Notes: generated from the sequence alone by a model not told the origin. 64,000 nucleotides of DNA from Phycisphaerales bacterium (GCA_020845755.1 JADLFE010000004.1:1-64000), one strand, 5' to 3'. Counted from the stretch's first letter, positions 37,110 to 46,416 are shown. A program made the numbers and translations.

Positions 37110-38144
37110 TCACTGATAGCGTGAGAGGAGCTCGACGATTTTGGGTTGGCGTTTGTCGATGGCGAGGGAGCGGCGGAAGAGATCGACGGCTTCGGTGCGG
37201 GCGGCTTCGTCGGTCTTGTCGCTCCAGACGTAGCGGTTGAGGCAGCAGACGGCCACGCCGTTGAGCGCGGGGAAGTAGGCGGGATCGAGATCGATGGATT
37301 TGCGGAAGGCGGTTTCGGCCTCTGGGTATTTGCGGAGACGGAACTGGGCGGAGCCGAGGCGCTCGAAGCCGGCAGAGGAGGGCTGGAGTTCGAGCAGGCG
37401 GGTCAGCGTGTTGACCATCTCTTCGTAGCGACCGATCTTGCCGAGGCTGTCGGCGAGGTTGAGCAGGAGCGGCGGCGTGAGGTCGGCGAGTTCGGAGGCC
37501 TGCTGGTATTCGCTGACGGCCTCGGAATGGCGGCCGAGCGCGGCGTAGACGGAGCCGAGGTTCGTGCGGGCCGGGCCGCTGGAGGTGTCGATCTTGACGG
37601 CGCGCTGGGCGTATGGAAGGGCCTGAGCGGGCTCGCCGAGTTGGAGGTAGGCGGTGGCAAGGTTGAGGTTTGCGGAGAAGTCGTCGGGGCGGATGGTGAG
37701 GGCGCGGAGATAGGCGCGGACGGCCTCGCCGAGGCGGTTGAGGAGCTGGAGAGTGAGGCCGTGGAGGTACTGGGCGTCGAAGTTCCCCGGCTCGATCTGG
37801 GCGGCGCGGGAGTAGCGGGACTCGGCGTTTTTGTAATCGCCCTGCTCGCGGTAGATATCGCCGGCGCCGAGGTAGGCGACGGTGAGGTTGGGGTTGATGG
37901 CGATCGCCTTTTCGAACTCTTCCCGGGCCTTGTCGAGCATGCCCTGACGCTTGAGGGCTTCGGCGCGGTTGAGCGCCTGATCTGCCTGGTTGATGGCGGG
38001 CTGGGGCTCGGGCGTGACAAGTTCGATGGGCGGCTTGGGATCGAGGATGTTGCAGCCGGAGAGCGCGGCGGCGAGGAGCGCGGCGACGCTCAGGCTCTTG
38101 ATGAGTCGGGACGAGAACACACGCGGCCCCGGATGACAAGTCAT
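37110..38144 (-). CDS. TPR-repeat lipoprotein
   Basis: A 344-residue lipoprotein from ATG 38144 (CGGAGA upstream). The signal ends in the lipobox AALSGC, followed by a Pro-rich linker. Seven or eight tetratricopeptide repeats follow, for example ALKRQGMLDKAREEFEKAIA, AYLGAGDIYREQGDYKNAES, TNLGSVYAALGRHSEAVSEY and RLGSAQFRLRKYPEAETAFR. It should be a protein-binding scaffold in the periplasm, of the PilF or general TPR type. It is 15 bases downstream of the endonuclease IV gene, so the two may be cotranscribed. Confidence 0.9.
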   Translation of the reverse strand: MTCHPGPRVFSSRLIKSLSVAALLAAALSGCNILDPKPPIELVTPEPQPAINQADQALNRAEALKRQGMLDKAREEFEKAIAINPNLTVAYLGAGDIYREQGDYKNAESRYSRAAQIEPGNFDAQYLHGLTLQLLNRLGEAVRAYLRALTIRPDDFSANLNLATAYLQLGEPAQALPYAQRAVKIDTSSGPARTNLGSVYAALGRHSEAVSEYQQASELADLTPPLLLNLADSLGKIGRYEEMVNTLTRLLELQPSSAGFERLGSAQFRLRKYPEAETAFRKSIDLDPAYFPALNGVAVCCLNRYVWSDKTDEAARTEAVDLFRRSLAIDKRQPKIVELLSRYQ

Positions 38145-38159
38145 GCACAATCTCCGAAC

Positions 38160-39335
38160 TTAGTCCCGACGCTTGGTGCGGCGGGAAGAGTCAATCTTTC
38201 GCTTGCCGGAGTCCCGGGGCGACTTGGCGGGCATGGACGGTGATTTGGCGGGCTTCGCAACGCGCGCGTTGGATGCGGGAGCGGGCTTGGCTCGCTTGGC
38301 GGGTTTGGTGGGCTTGGCTTGTGTTGCGGGCTTGGCTTGGGGCTTCGCCTCGACGGCTGATTTGGCGGGCTTGCTCGGCTTTGGTGATTTGGGCGTGGAC
38401 GGCGTGACGGGGTGGGTTGCGAGCCACTCCCCCACCAGCGTCTCGGAGTCGGCACCAGTTTGAAGTGATACAAGGCGGGCGCGGTTGATGATGTCCCAGG
38501 GCACGCCGTCGGCGCGATCTTCTTTGGGAGTTTCCAGAATCTTGGGGATCTTGATGATGGCGGGGTGGTTGACGATGGCGGCAAAGCCGCTGGCGGCAAG
38601 ATCGGGCGCCCCGATGGTGCCCTCGCCGATGTGGGCGTGGCGGTCGAGCCTGGAACCGACGGCGCCCTTTGAGTCGTTGAGGTGGACAACACGGAGGTTT
38701 TCTATGCCGCAGGTCGCGTGGAAGTGATCCAGGGCTTTCTCGGCGGCGTCGCGGGTTGAGAGGTCGTGGCCGAAGGCGTGCATGTGGCAGGAGTCAAGGC
38801 AGTAGCCGATGCGTGGTGGCTCGCCGGTCTTATCGATGATCATGGAGCGGAGGCGTGCGAGGTCTTCGAACGGGCCGCCGATGGTGCTTCCGCCGCCGGC
38901 GGTGTCTTCGAGGCAGGACACGGTTTGATAGCCGCGGGTGCGGCCAAAGAGCTCGCGGTAGGCGTCGGCGATGCGAGCCAGACCGGTGTCGAGGGTGTGC
39001 CCGACGAACGAGCCGGGGTGATGGACGAGGTAGCGGATGCCGAGGGCCTCGCAGCGCTCGATCTCGTCGGTCATGAGGTCGATGCTCTTGCGCCAGAGCT
39101 CGTCCTGGTGCGTGGCGAGGTTGATGAGGTACGAGGCGTGGCTGACCATGCGGTCGCCCCAGCCAAGCGAGGCGACGCGGGCGTTCCAGTCGCTGACCAT
39201 CGCGGGGTCGAGCGGCTTGGCGGCCCACTGCTGCTGGTTCTTGGTGAAGACCTGCACGGTGTCGAAGCAGAGGCGCTGGGCTTCGTCGAGCGCGGTGAGC
39301 ATGGAGCCAGCGATGGAGAGATGAGAGCCGAACAT
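38160..39335 (-). CDS. nfo: Endonuclease IV with a histone-H1-like C-terminal tail
   Basis: A 391-residue AP endonuclease that nicks DNA 5' to abasic sites. Residues 1 to about 300 carry the trinuclear zinc site: MVSHASYLINLA, VHHPGSFVGH, SCLEDTAGGG, YCLDSCHMHAFGHD and VHLNDSKGAVGSRLDRHAHIGEG. Normal family length is about 280. Residues 309-391 (38160-38411) are an added tail made of Lys, Pro, Ala and Ser in repeats like SKPAKS, AKPTKPAKRAKP and AKSPSMPAKSP, ending RRTKRRD. Such tails bind DNA nonspecifically in bacterial H1-like proteins; the effect here is inferred. A TACCCT box lies 7 bases before the start, with no Shine-Dalgarno. Confidence 0.93.
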   Translation of the reverse strand: MFGSHLSIAGSMLTALDEAQRLCFDTVQVFTKNQQQWAAKPLDPAMVSDWNARVASLGWGDRMVSHASYLINLATHQDELWRKSIDLMTDEIERCEALGIRYLVHHPGSFVGHTLDTGLARIADAYRELFGRTRGYQTVSCLEDTAGGGSTIGGPFEDLARLRSMIIDKTGEPPRIGYCLDSCHMHAFGHDLSTRDAAEKALDHFHATCGIENLRVVHLNDSKGAVGSRLDRHAHIGEGTIGAPDLAASGFAAIVNHPAIIKIPKILETPKEDRADGVPWDIINRARLVSLQTGADSETLVGEWLATHPVTPSTPKSPKPSKPAKSAVEAKPQAKPATQAKPTKPAKRAKPAPASNARVAKPAKSPSMPAKSPRDSGKRKIDSSRRTKRRD

Positions 39336-39342
39336 GGGGAGG

Positions 39343-39348
39343 AGGGTA
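39343..39348 (-). promoter_or_regulatory. TACCCT box, possible leaderless -10 for nfo
   Basis: TACCCT lies 7 bases before ATG 39335. The leader CCTCCCC is pyrimidine-rich, like that of the carboxyltransferase gene, which carries the same hexamer. Confidence 0.35.
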
Positions 39349-39432
39349 TCAGAAGGAGGGACTGAAGACACTCACGACGGAGGGACGAGGACGGGGTTCC
39401 GAGGGGCGGAATCGGAAAGGATGCTCGCGACA

Positions 39433-39438
39433 TACGCT
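39433..39438 (+). promoter_or_regulatory. TACGCT box, possible leaderless -10 for the SDR gene
   Basis: TACGCT lies 6 bases before ATG 39445, with TGGGCC between; no Shine-Dalgarno is seen. Confidence 0.3.
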
Positions 39439-39444
39439 TGGGCC

Positions 39445-40230
39445 ATGCAGACGCTCAATGGACGGATCGCGATCGTGACGGGTGCTTCGGCGGGGATCGG
39501 GACGGCGGTGGCCCGTGATCTTGCGGCGCAGGGCGCGGCGGTGGTGTTGAATGCACGGCGCGAAGGTCCGTTGAAGGAGCTGGCGGCGACGCTGCCGGCA
39601 GGGAAATCGGCGGTGGTCGCGGGCGACGCGAGCGATGACCGCGTGATCGCGGCGATGCTAGATGCGGCACGCGATCGGCTGGGCGGCGGGACGCGCGAGG
39701 CGGACCTGGTCGTAATCAACGCCGGGCGCGGGCTGAACGGCTCGGTGATGACGTCGGACACGGCGCAGTGGGAAGAGATGATCCGCACGAATCTGCTGGG
39801 TGCGGCGAAACTGATCCGTCAGGCGGGGCTGCGGATGCTCAAGGCCTGCGAGGGCAAGGCGGGCGCGGATTTGGTGCGCACGGGTCGGGACATGGTGGTG
39901 CTGGGGTCGACGGTCGGGCGGAATGTCTCGCCGTTCTCCTCGATGTATGGCTCGACAAAGTTCGGCGTGCATGGATTGGTGGAGGGCGCGCGGCGGGAAC
40001 TGGGGCCCAAGGGGATCCGCGTGACGCTGATCGCACCGGGATTCGTGAAGAGCGAGTTCCAGGATGTGGCGGGCTATGACCCGGCGTGGGTGCAGCAGAC
40101 GTTTGACCGGATCGGGCCGGTGCTCGTGCCGGAGGACGTGGCGCGGGTGGTGACGTTTGTTGCGTCGCAGCCGGGGCAGGTGCATGTGAACGACGTGATG
40201 CTCAGGCCGACTCGGCAGGATTATCCGTAG
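39445..40230 (+). CDS. Short-chain dehydrogenase/reductase
   Basis: A 261-residue NAD(P)-dependent oxidoreductase of the classical SDR type. It has the cofactor motif VTGASAGIGTAVA (residues about 10-22), NAGRG in place of NNAG, a catalytic serine in LGSTVGRN and the YxxxK pair in MYGSTKFGVHG. The arginine in LNARREG suggests NADP preference. The substrate cannot be named from sequence. It is divergent from nfo and followed by the glmS region. Confidence 0.9.
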   Translation: MQTLNGRIAIVTGASAGIGTAVARDLAAQGAAVVLNARREGPLKELAATLPAGKSAVVAGDASDDRVIAAMLDAARDRLGGGTREADLVVINAGRGLNGSVMTSDTAQWEEMIRTNLLGAAKLIRQAGLRMLKACEGKAGADLVRTGRDMVVLGSTVGRNVSPFSSMYGSTKFGVHGLVEGARRELGPKGIRVTLIAPGFVKSEFQDVAGYDPAWVQQTFDRIGPVLVPEDVARVVTFVASQPGQVHVNDVMLRPTRQDYP

Positions 40231-40557
40231 GGGCTCGGCTCGGGCATGGGGGCTTGGGGTGGCGGAAGAGGCGGAGTGATGCATCGGAACGGCACGGGAA
40301 GTGCGCCAATGTCGAGGACGACATCGGTGGCACCGCCAGGGGCCATAACCCGGGAACGCCGGCGCCGGCGGGCGGGGTGAGAGCGGATGGGCGGAGTAAT
40401 CGGACGATCCCGGAGGCGATGAGGGGCGTAGGAGGGGCTGGCGTCGGGGGATTGTGGGGTTGAGGACGGATCGGGCCGATCTGAATTGGCCGGGCGCGGA
40501 GAGCGCCGGCCCCGCCGGTTGTTTCTGGTTGCCCGGGCGGAACGGAGACTCGCTGCC
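40231..40557. other. Gene-free stretch upstream of glmS
   Basis: 327 very G-rich bases without a convincing gene. The only structure seen is a bulged stem GGCCGGGCGC/GCGCCGGCC at about 40488-40509, some 50 bases before glmS, and GGAGAC close to the start as its ribosome binding site. A glmS ribozyme was looked for and not found. Confidence 0.6.
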
Positions 40558-42387
40558 ATGTGCGGAATCGTCGCTTACGTCGGATCGAAGCAGTGCCAGG
40601 ACCTCATGCTCGAAGGGCTCAAGAGGCTCGAGTACCGCGGGTATGACTCCGCGGGCATCGCGACGATGCACAACGGCAAGATCAACGTCGTGAAGACGAT
40701 CGGGCGCGTCGCCAACCTCGAGGACAAACTCGAGACCGTGGGCGGCGTGCGCGGCACGATGGGCATGTGCCACACACGCTGGGCGACGCACGGCGGCGTG
40801 ACCGACCCCAACGCACACCCGCACACCGATGATCGCGCGGGCATCTGCCTCATCCACAACGGCATCATCGAGAACTATGCCTCGCTCAAGACGTACTTGC
40901 AGGAGAAGGGGCACGTCTTCAAGAGCCAGACGGACACGGAAGTGCTGGCGATGCTGATCGGGGAGTTGTATGACGGAGACCTCGAGGCCGCGGTGCAGGC
41001 GGCGCTGCGCGAGGTGACGGGGGCGTACGGCATCGTGGTGATGTGCGAGAAAGAGCCGGAGACGCTGGTGGCGGCGCGGAAGGGCTCGCCACTGATGGTG
41101 GGCGTGGGGAACGGTGAATTCGTGATCGCATCGGACGGGTCGGCGATCATCGCGCACACGTCGCACGCTTTCTCGCTCGAGGATTACCAGGTCGTGAAGG
41201 TAACGCCCAAGGGATTCCGCACGTCGACGATCCACAACGTGCCGGTGACGCCCAAGGTGCAGCAACTCGAGATCGACCTGGAGCAGATCGAGCTCGGCTC
41301 GTTCTCTCACTTCATGCAGAAGGAGATCTTTGAGCAGCCCAAGGCGCTGCGCAACACGTTCCGCGGGCGAACGGACCTTCGCGAGGGCAAGATCGTGCTG
41401 GGCGGCGTTGGGAGTTTTGCCAAGCAACTCACGATGGCCAAGCGGATCGTGCTGACCGGGCAGGGCACGGCGCTGCACGCGGCGACGATCGGCGAGTACC
41501 TGATCGAGGACCTGGCTCGCATCTATTCGGTCGCGGAGTATGGGAGCGAGTTCCGCTATCGCAATCCGATCATCGAAGAAAACACGGTGGTCGTCGCGGT
41601 GAGCCAGTCGGGCGAGACGGCGGACACGCTGGCGGCGCTGATCGAGGCCAAGGAGCGTGGGGCGCTGGCGCTAGGCGTTGTGAACGTGGTCGGTTCGTCG
41701 ATCGCGCGCGAGACCGACGCGGGCGTGTACCTGCGTGTGGGCCCGGAGATCGGCGTGGCGTCGACCAAGGCGTTTACGGGGCAGGTCGCGGTGCTGACGC
41801 TCGTGGCGCTTTACCTGGCGCGCCGTCGTCACATGTCGGCGGACCAGTGCGCGGACATGATCAGAGAACTCGAGCAGGTGCCCGACAAGATGGAGCGGAT
41901 CCTCGAGCACGACGCACGGATCCGCACGGTGACAGAGAAGTACATCGATCGCGACAACTGGCTGTTCCTGGGGCGCGGGTACAACTATCCGACGGCGCTC
42001 GAGGGGGCGCTGAAACTCAAGGAAATCTCGTACATCCATGCCGAGGGAATGCCGGCGGCGGAGATGAAGCACGGGCCGATCGCGCTGATCAGCGATGGGA
42101 TGCCGGCGGTGTTCATCGCCAACCGCGGGCGCCAGTACGAGAAGGTGATTTCGAACATCCAGGAAGTGAAGAGCCGCGGCGGTCGGATCATCGCGGTGGC
42201 GACCGAGGGCGACGAGCACATCAAGACGCTGGCGGACGACGTGTTCTATGTGCCGGATGTGCCGGAGTGCCTGTCACCGATGCTGACGGTGGTGCCGCTG
42301 CAGTTGATGGCATATCACGCGGCGGTGCTGCGTGGGCACGACGTGGACAAGCCGCGGAACCTGGCCAAGAGCGTGACGGTGGAGTGA
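40558..42387 (+). CDS. glmS: Glutamine-fructose-6-phosphate aminotransferase (isomerizing)
   Basis: A 609-residue enzyme making glucosamine 6-phosphate from fructose 6-phosphate and glutamine. The start at ATG 40558 puts the nucleophile Cys directly after the initiator Met (MCGIVAYVG). The class II glutaminase domain shows RLEYRGYDSAGIA, HTRWATHGG and HNGIIENYASLK. Two SIS domains follow, with VVAVSQSGETADTLAAL, STKAFTGQVAVL, and the C-terminal AEMKHGPIALI and DKPRNLAKSVTVE. Its product feeds peptidoglycan or lipopolysaccharide synthesis. Confidence 0.97.
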   Translation: MCGIVAYVGSKQCQDLMLEGLKRLEYRGYDSAGIATMHNGKINVVKTIGRVANLEDKLETVGGVRGTMGMCHTRWATHGGVTDPNAHPHTDDRAGICLIHNGIIENYASLKTYLQEKGHVFKSQTDTEVLAMLIGELYDGDLEAAVQAALREVTGAYGIVVMCEKEPETLVAARKGSPLMVGVGNGEFVIASDGSAIIAHTSHAFSLEDYQVVKVTPKGFRTSTIHNVPVTPKVQQLEIDLEQIELGSFSHFMQKEIFEQPKALRNTFRGRTDLREGKIVLGGVGSFAKQLTMAKRIVLTGQGTALHAATIGEYLIEDLARIYSVAEYGSEFRYRNPIIEENTVVVAVSQSGETADTLAALIEAKERGALALGVVNVVGSSIARETDAGVYLRVGPEIGVASTKAFTGQVAVLTLVALYLARRRHMSADQCADMIRELEQVPDKMERILEHDARIRTVTEKYIDRDNWLFLGRGYNYPTALEGALKLKEISYIHAEGMPAAEMKHGPIALISDGMPAVFIANRGRQYEKVISNIQEVKSRGGRIIAVATEGDEHIKTLADDVFYVPDVPECLSPMLTVVPLQLMAYHAAVLRGHDVDKPRNLAKSVTVE

Positions 42388-42504
42388 TTCTTGCGGGCTT
42401 CCCGGACGTCGGATCCGGGGTGTCGAGCAAGCCGCGTCGCGGCTACACTTTTCCGATTGTCGCGGGCAACGACGGAAACGAGAACGGGTGAGAAGGCCTC
42501 GCCG

Positions 42505-43491
42505 GTGGCGGAGGCGTTGGCTGTGGATGCGCCTGTGCGGGTGGACGTGCCCGCGGTGGACGAGGCCTCATCACGTCGTGCGGGCGTTGCCAGGAGCCTG
42601 CTCGAGACGACCAAGCCGGGCATTACGAAACTGGTGACGATCACATCGGCGCTCGGCTTCGTGCTCTCGGCGGTCGAACACACGTGGACGCTGGGATCGC
42701 TTGCGATTGCGGCGGTCGGGTCGAGCGTGGGCGTGGCGATGACGGCGGCGGGCGCCAATGCACTCAATCAGGCGATCGAACGCGATCGGGATGCGGTGAT
42801 GCATCGCACGGCCAAGCGGCCGCTGCCCGAGTCGCGGGTAACAACGCGTCAGGTCGTTGTGCTCGGGATCGCGTTGTCAGTGATTGGAACGGCGCTTCTT
42901 TGGCTGGTGAACGGCCCGGCGCCAGCGGTGTTGGCGGCGGCGTGCATCCTGGTGTATGTGTTCGCGTACACCCCGATGAAACTGCTCACGCCCGCGTCAA
43001 CGCTGGTCGGCACGATCCCGGGGGCAATCCCGCCCATGATCGGGTGGTCGGCCGCGGCGGGCGGGGACTTCGAGTCGGCGCTTTCGCTGGGGTCTTTGTC
43101 ACTGTACATGCTCATGACGGTGTGGCAGATCCCCCACTTCTTTGCCATCGCGTGGATGTACCGCGACGACTATGCCCGCGGCGGGTTCTGCGTGCTGCCG
43201 ACGCGGGAACGTGGCGAACTCCGCACTGTGCGAGCGATCGTGACGTGGACGATCCTGCTGGCGCCCGCGACGATCGCGCCGGGGTTCCTGGTGAAGCATC
43301 TCGGCCTGCCGTATGTTGGCGTGGCGACGCTGACCTACCTCGGCTTCCTCTGGCTGGTCGTCAAACTTGCGCGGATCAAGGACCGCCCTTCTGCTCGCAG
43401 GGTGTTCTTTGCCTCGATCGCGCACCTGCCGCTGCTCATCATCGCGATGGTGTGCGAGGCGCTGGTGCGTGTGTGGCTGTCGCGGGGCTGA
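42505..43491 (+). CDS. ctaB: Heme O synthase (protoheme IX farnesyltransferase)
   Basis: A 328-residue UbiA-family membrane enzyme that farnesylates protoheme for heme-copper oxidases. The prenyl-diphosphate site is NALNQAIERDRDAVMHRTAKRP, with the second aspartate-rich region near MYRDDYARGGFCVLP. Eight to nine helices are predicted by eye. GTG 42505, with GAGAAGG about 9 bases upstream, is chosen; the frame is open back to TTG 42391, whose extra residues look non-native. TACACT at about 42443 may be the -10. Cytochrome oxidase genes are not in the window. Confidence 0.92.
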   Translation: MAEALAVDAPVRVDVPAVDEASSRRAGVARSLLETTKPGITKLVTITSALGFVLSAVEHTWTLGSLAIAAVGSSVGVAMTAAGANALNQAIERDRDAVMHRTAKRPLPESRVTTRQVVVLGIALSVIGTALLWLVNGPAPAVLAAACILVYVFAYTPMKLLTPASTLVGTIPGAIPPMIGWSAAAGGDFESALSLGSLSLYMLMTVWQIPHFFAIAWMYRDDYARGGFCVLPTRERGELRTVRAIVTWTILLAPATIAPGFLVKHLGLPYVGVATLTYLGFLWLVVKLARIKDRPSARRVFFASIAHLPLLIIAMVCEALVRVWLSRG

Positions 43492-43502
43492 TGGATCGCG
43501 GT

Positions 43503-44552
43503 TCATGGTCGCGGACGGATGACCAGGCTTGTCGCGTCGAGCCGCGCGATCACGTTGGAGAACTCAAAGTGCTTGATTTCGCTTGAATCGGCGCGGATCG
43601 CTGCGAGAAGTTGATCGAGCGTTCGCTTCGAGATCGCGTCGGGTGCTCGCCCGATGCGAGTGATGACGTGACGAAGTGCCAGTTCCATGGCCGCTCGCGA
43701 ACTGTCGCCCAGTATGTGGCGGCAGAGACAGACCGGCTCTCGCACATTCATGCCAGCCGATTCCGAGGCGCGAAGGAGGAGTTCCTTCGCAACGCGATCG
43801 AGGTCTCGCGCGACCTCGCGCTGCACCAAGGCGACTCGCCCTGCCGTGGCCGCGATCGAGGGAGCGATGGCGCGGAGCGGCGGGATCACGTCGTGTCGGA
43901 TCGCGGCCCGGAGGCGAGTGCGATCGGTATTCGTCGTGTCGTTCGCCCAGGAAACGCCCGCGCCGCAGCAGATCGCTTCGGCGTCGGCACGCGTGATCTC
44001 GAGCATGGGGCGGATGAGCGTGATGCCCGGCGCAAGGCGCCGTCTGGGCGCGATGCCGGCCAACCCGCGCGGCCCGGCGCCCCGAGCGAGCCGCATCAGG
44101 AGCGTCTCCAGCAGATCGTCGGCGTGATGGGCGGTCGCGATGAAGGGGCAGGCGTGCTCGCGTGCCAGAGCGACGAGGGCGGCGTATCGCTCGCGTCGGG
44201 CGACCGCTTCGAGATTTCCGGCCTGAGTTCTGCACGACACACGCACGCTGGCGAACGGAAGCGAGAGCCCCGCGGCCAGCGAGCGGGCGAGGTCGAGATC
44301 CGCGGTAGCAAGGTCTTGCGTGCGAAGATCGTGCAGGACGTGTGCGATCACCAGGTTCGAGCCAGCGGCCGCGAGGCAGAGGGCGAGCGCGGAGGAATCC
44401 GCGCCGGCCGAACAGGCGATCAGCGTGCGGCGGTCGGGGTCGCGCACACGCGTGCCGCCGGAAAGTGATCGCCAGCGACGGACGACGGCCGCGACCGGGC
44501 CGGTCCTTTGGGGGAGAATTGGCCGAGCGAGATTGACCCGTGGGACGTTCAC
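43503..44552 (-). CDS. tilS: tRNA(Ile)-lysidine synthetase
   Basis: An enzyme of about 349 residues that converts C34 of the AUA-reading tRNA(Ile) to lysidine. The PP-loop is IACSAGADSSALAL; other landmarks are VIAHVLHDLR, ARRERYAALVALA, ATAHHADDLLETLLMRLARG and SWANDTTNTDRTRLRAAIRH. GTG 44552 is chosen because TACCAT sits 6 bases upstream and because longer versions run past the start of the divergent neighbour. The protein is shorter than E. coli TilS and lacks most of its C-terminal domains. Confidence 0.92.
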   Translation of the reverse strand: MNVPRVNLARPILPQRTGPVAAVVRRWRSLSGGTRVRDPDRRTLIACSAGADSSALALCLAAAGSNLVIAHVLHDLRTQDLATADLDLARSLAAGLSLPFASVRVSCRTQAGNLEAVARRERYAALVALAREHACPFIATAHHADDLLETLLMRLARGAGPRGLAGIAPRRRLAPGITLIRPMLEITRADAEAICCGAGVSWANDTTNTDRTRLRAAIRHDVIPPLRAIAPSIAATAGRVALVQREVARDLDRVAKELLLRASESAGMNVREPVCLCRHILGDSSRAAMELALRHVITRIGRAPDAISKRTLDQLLAAIRADSSEIKHFEFSNVIARLDATSLVIRPRP

Positions 44553-44558
44553 TTGCCG

Positions 44559-44564
44559 ATGGTA
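44559..44564 (-). promoter_or_regulatory. TACCAT box, possible leaderless -10 for tilS
   Basis: TACCAT lies 6 bases before GTG 44552, with CGGCAA between. No Shine-Dalgarno or clear -35 is visible. Confidence 0.3.
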
Positions 44565-44592
44565 GGGATATGGCGGACATCGCCCGATAGTG

Positions 44593-45462
44593 ATGGTCCG
44601 TCTGGTGGAGAACGGCATGCAGGACGGCAACAACACGTCGGTGGTTCGGCTTCAGACCTCGGAAGGCAATGCCATTCCGGCCATGACCGCGGCCCAGCCC
44701 TCGGATGCCGTGGGAACCACGGGCGAAGCGACAGGCACCGTGCAGTTGCAGCCGGCGGGCGGGCCCAAGTCGACGCTGGACACGCTCAAGGGAATGACGG
44801 TACCAGACGTGGCCGCGGGCGTCGCGCTGGTGGTGGGGATAGTTTTGGTGATGCGTCACTTTGGCTGGAAGAAGGCCGGTAGGGCCGCAGATGAAAACCT
44901 GGCGCATCTGGAGCAGGCTCGTCTGCTGGCGCAGGCGGCACGCTACCAGGCCGCTACGGATGCACTTGGCGAGGTGCGTGCGAAGCCGACGCAGGCGAAT
45001 CTCACGGGCGTGGGCGCGTCGAACTCAATGGAGCGTCGCACCGGCGATGGGCGAACGGGTGAGGATCGCATGTCGCGCCGGGTCGACGAGAAGATTGATC
45101 GATTGGAAAGACTGATCGCGGAGGCGGATCGTCGGATCCGCAGGCTCGAGGATCTGGGCACCGAGGCAGGAAATACTCGGATGACGGTCGAGCGGGCGGC
45201 GACGATTCCGGGCGTGCCGAGAATTGTGCCGTCGGGCGAGTCATCAGGTCTTGCTCCCGAGAAACCGAGCGGTGTGCCCGCCAAGGGTGAGTCGCGACTG
45301 ATCGAGCCGCGGACGGATGCGACGCCGGATGATTGGCAGTCTCGAACGCGTCAGTTGGCGTCGGGGGGGTTGTCGGCGCGAGAGATCGCGTTCAAGCTCG
45401 GGAAGCCGATCGGGCACGTGGAACTGGTGCTGGCGCTACAGCGCGGGCAGATCGCGGGCTAA
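44593..45462 (+). CDS. Single-helix membrane protein with coiled coil and C-terminal HTH-like motif
   Basis: About 289 residues from ATG 44593; GTG 44590 and ATG 44617 are alternatives. After a Thr/Ala/Gly-rich first 65 residues comes one membrane helix (residues 71-90). A coiled coil follows (EKIDRLERLIAEADRRIRRLEDLG, split around residues 156-180). The last 40 residues (ASGGLSAREIAFKLGKPIGH then VELVLALQRGQIAG) resemble the DUF2802/DUF6115 helix-turn-helix-like ending. No role can be assigned; the layout is that of a membrane-tethered coiled-coil protein. Confidence 0.7.
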   Translation: MVRLVENGMQDGNNTSVVRLQTSEGNAIPAMTAAQPSDAVGTTGEATGTVQLQPAGGPKSTLDTLKGMTVPDVAAGVALVVGIVLVMRHFGWKKAGRAADENLAHLEQARLLAQAARYQAATDALGEVRAKPTQANLTGVGASNSMERRTGDGRTGEDRMSRRVDEKIDRLERLIAEADRRIRRLEDLGTEAGNTRMTVERAATIPGVPRIVPSGESSGLAPEKPSGVPAKGESRLIEPRTDATPDDWQSRTRQLASGGLSAREIAFKLGKPIGHVELVLALQRGQIAG

Positions 45463-45561
45463 GTGGGCCGCGTCAAGTAAACCGGGCGGGGGTTGGCTGA
45501 TCGCGTTGAGCGAGCGGCTGTGGTGCCGCGGCCGTGCGATCGCGTTGAGGCCAGCGCTCAA

Positions 45562-46326
45562 TCAATCTGCAGTCACGATGGTGCCGACGCTCTTGCCCTC
45601 GACGACACGGCGGATGTTGCCCTTGACGTTGAAGTCGAAGACCAGGAGCGGGAGTTGATGCTCCTGGCACATAGCCAGGGCGGTCATGTCCATGATGCGG
45701 AGGTTCTTTGAGATGGCCTCGGTGAAAGTGAGGCGGTCGTAGCGCTTGGCGGCAGGATCTTTCTTGGGATCGGCGGTGTACACGCCGTCGACCTTGGTGG
45801 CCTTGAGGATGACCTCGCACTCGAGTTCGATGGCGCGGAGGGAGGCGCAGGTGTCGGTGGTGAAGAAGGGGTTTCCTGTGCCAGCGGCGAGGATGACAAC
45901 GCGGCCCTTTTGGAGATGGCGGATGGCGCGGTTGCGGATGAAGGGCTCGGCGACGGCCTTGATATCGATCGCGGACATGACGCGACAGTCGACGTCCATG
46001 CTGACCAGTTTTTCGCGCAGGGCCATGGCGTTGATGACGGTGCCGAGCATGCCCATGTAGTCGGCGGTGGACTGGGGGATGTGCCCGGCGGCGGCGAGAG
46101 AGGCACCGCGGATGATGTTTCCGCCGCCGACGACGACGGCGACCTGGGCCCCGACCTGGCAGGCGTCCTTGACTTCGGCCGCGATTGCTTCAACCTCATC
46201 GGGGTCGATGCCGAAGCCGCCAGGTTTGCAGAAGGATTCACCGCTGAGTTTGAGGAGGACGCGCTGGAAGGAACTGCGGCTCTTGGACGAGGAGCCGGAA
46301 TGGGGGGTGCGCTTGGTGGAAGGCAT
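45562..46326 (-). CDS. pyrH: UMP kinase
   Basis: A 254-residue amino-acid-kinase fold enzyme that phosphorylates UMP to UDP. ATG 46326 follows AGGAGAC. Landmarks are RVLLKLSGESFC, VVVGGGNIIRG, STADYMGMLGTVINAMALRE, ILAAGTGNPFFTTDTCASLRA, ATKVDGVYTADPKKDP and LLVFDFNVKGNIRRVV. The first 18 residues are a Ser/Lys-rich extension. A good promoter is seen upstream. Confidence 0.96.
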   Translation of the reverse strand: MPSTKRTPHSGSSSKSRSSFQRVLLKLSGESFCKPGGFGIDPDEVEAIAAEVKDACQVGAQVAVVVGGGNIIRGASLAAAGHIPQSTADYMGMLGTVINAMALREKLVSMDVDCRVMSAIDIKAVAEPFIRNRAIRHLQKGRVVILAAGTGNPFFTTDTCASLRAIELECEVILKATKVDGVYTADPKKDPAAKRYDRLTFTEAISKNLRIMDMTALAMCQEHQLPLLVFDFNVKGNIRRVVEGKSVGTIVTAD

Positions 46327-46348
46327 TCGGGTCTCCTGTCGGTTGGCG

Positions 46349-46377
46349 ATTGAACGCCCAGCGGATTGCATCGTCAA
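46349..46377 (-). promoter_or_regulatory. Promoter of pyrH
   Basis: On the minus strand TTGACG (46372-46377) and TTCAAT (46349-46354) are 17 bases apart, about 22 bases before the pyrH ATG. Confidence 0.6.
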
Positions 46378-46416
46378 CCTGCGGGAAGTGGGAACCGGAC
46401 AGGTTTGCGACGGTAG

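Noticed and set aside
40488..40557. Possible glmS ribozyme, because AGCGCC occurs upstream of glmS.
   Set aside because: Only about 55 bases remain before the start codon, too few for the ribozyme, and the following conserved core is not present.
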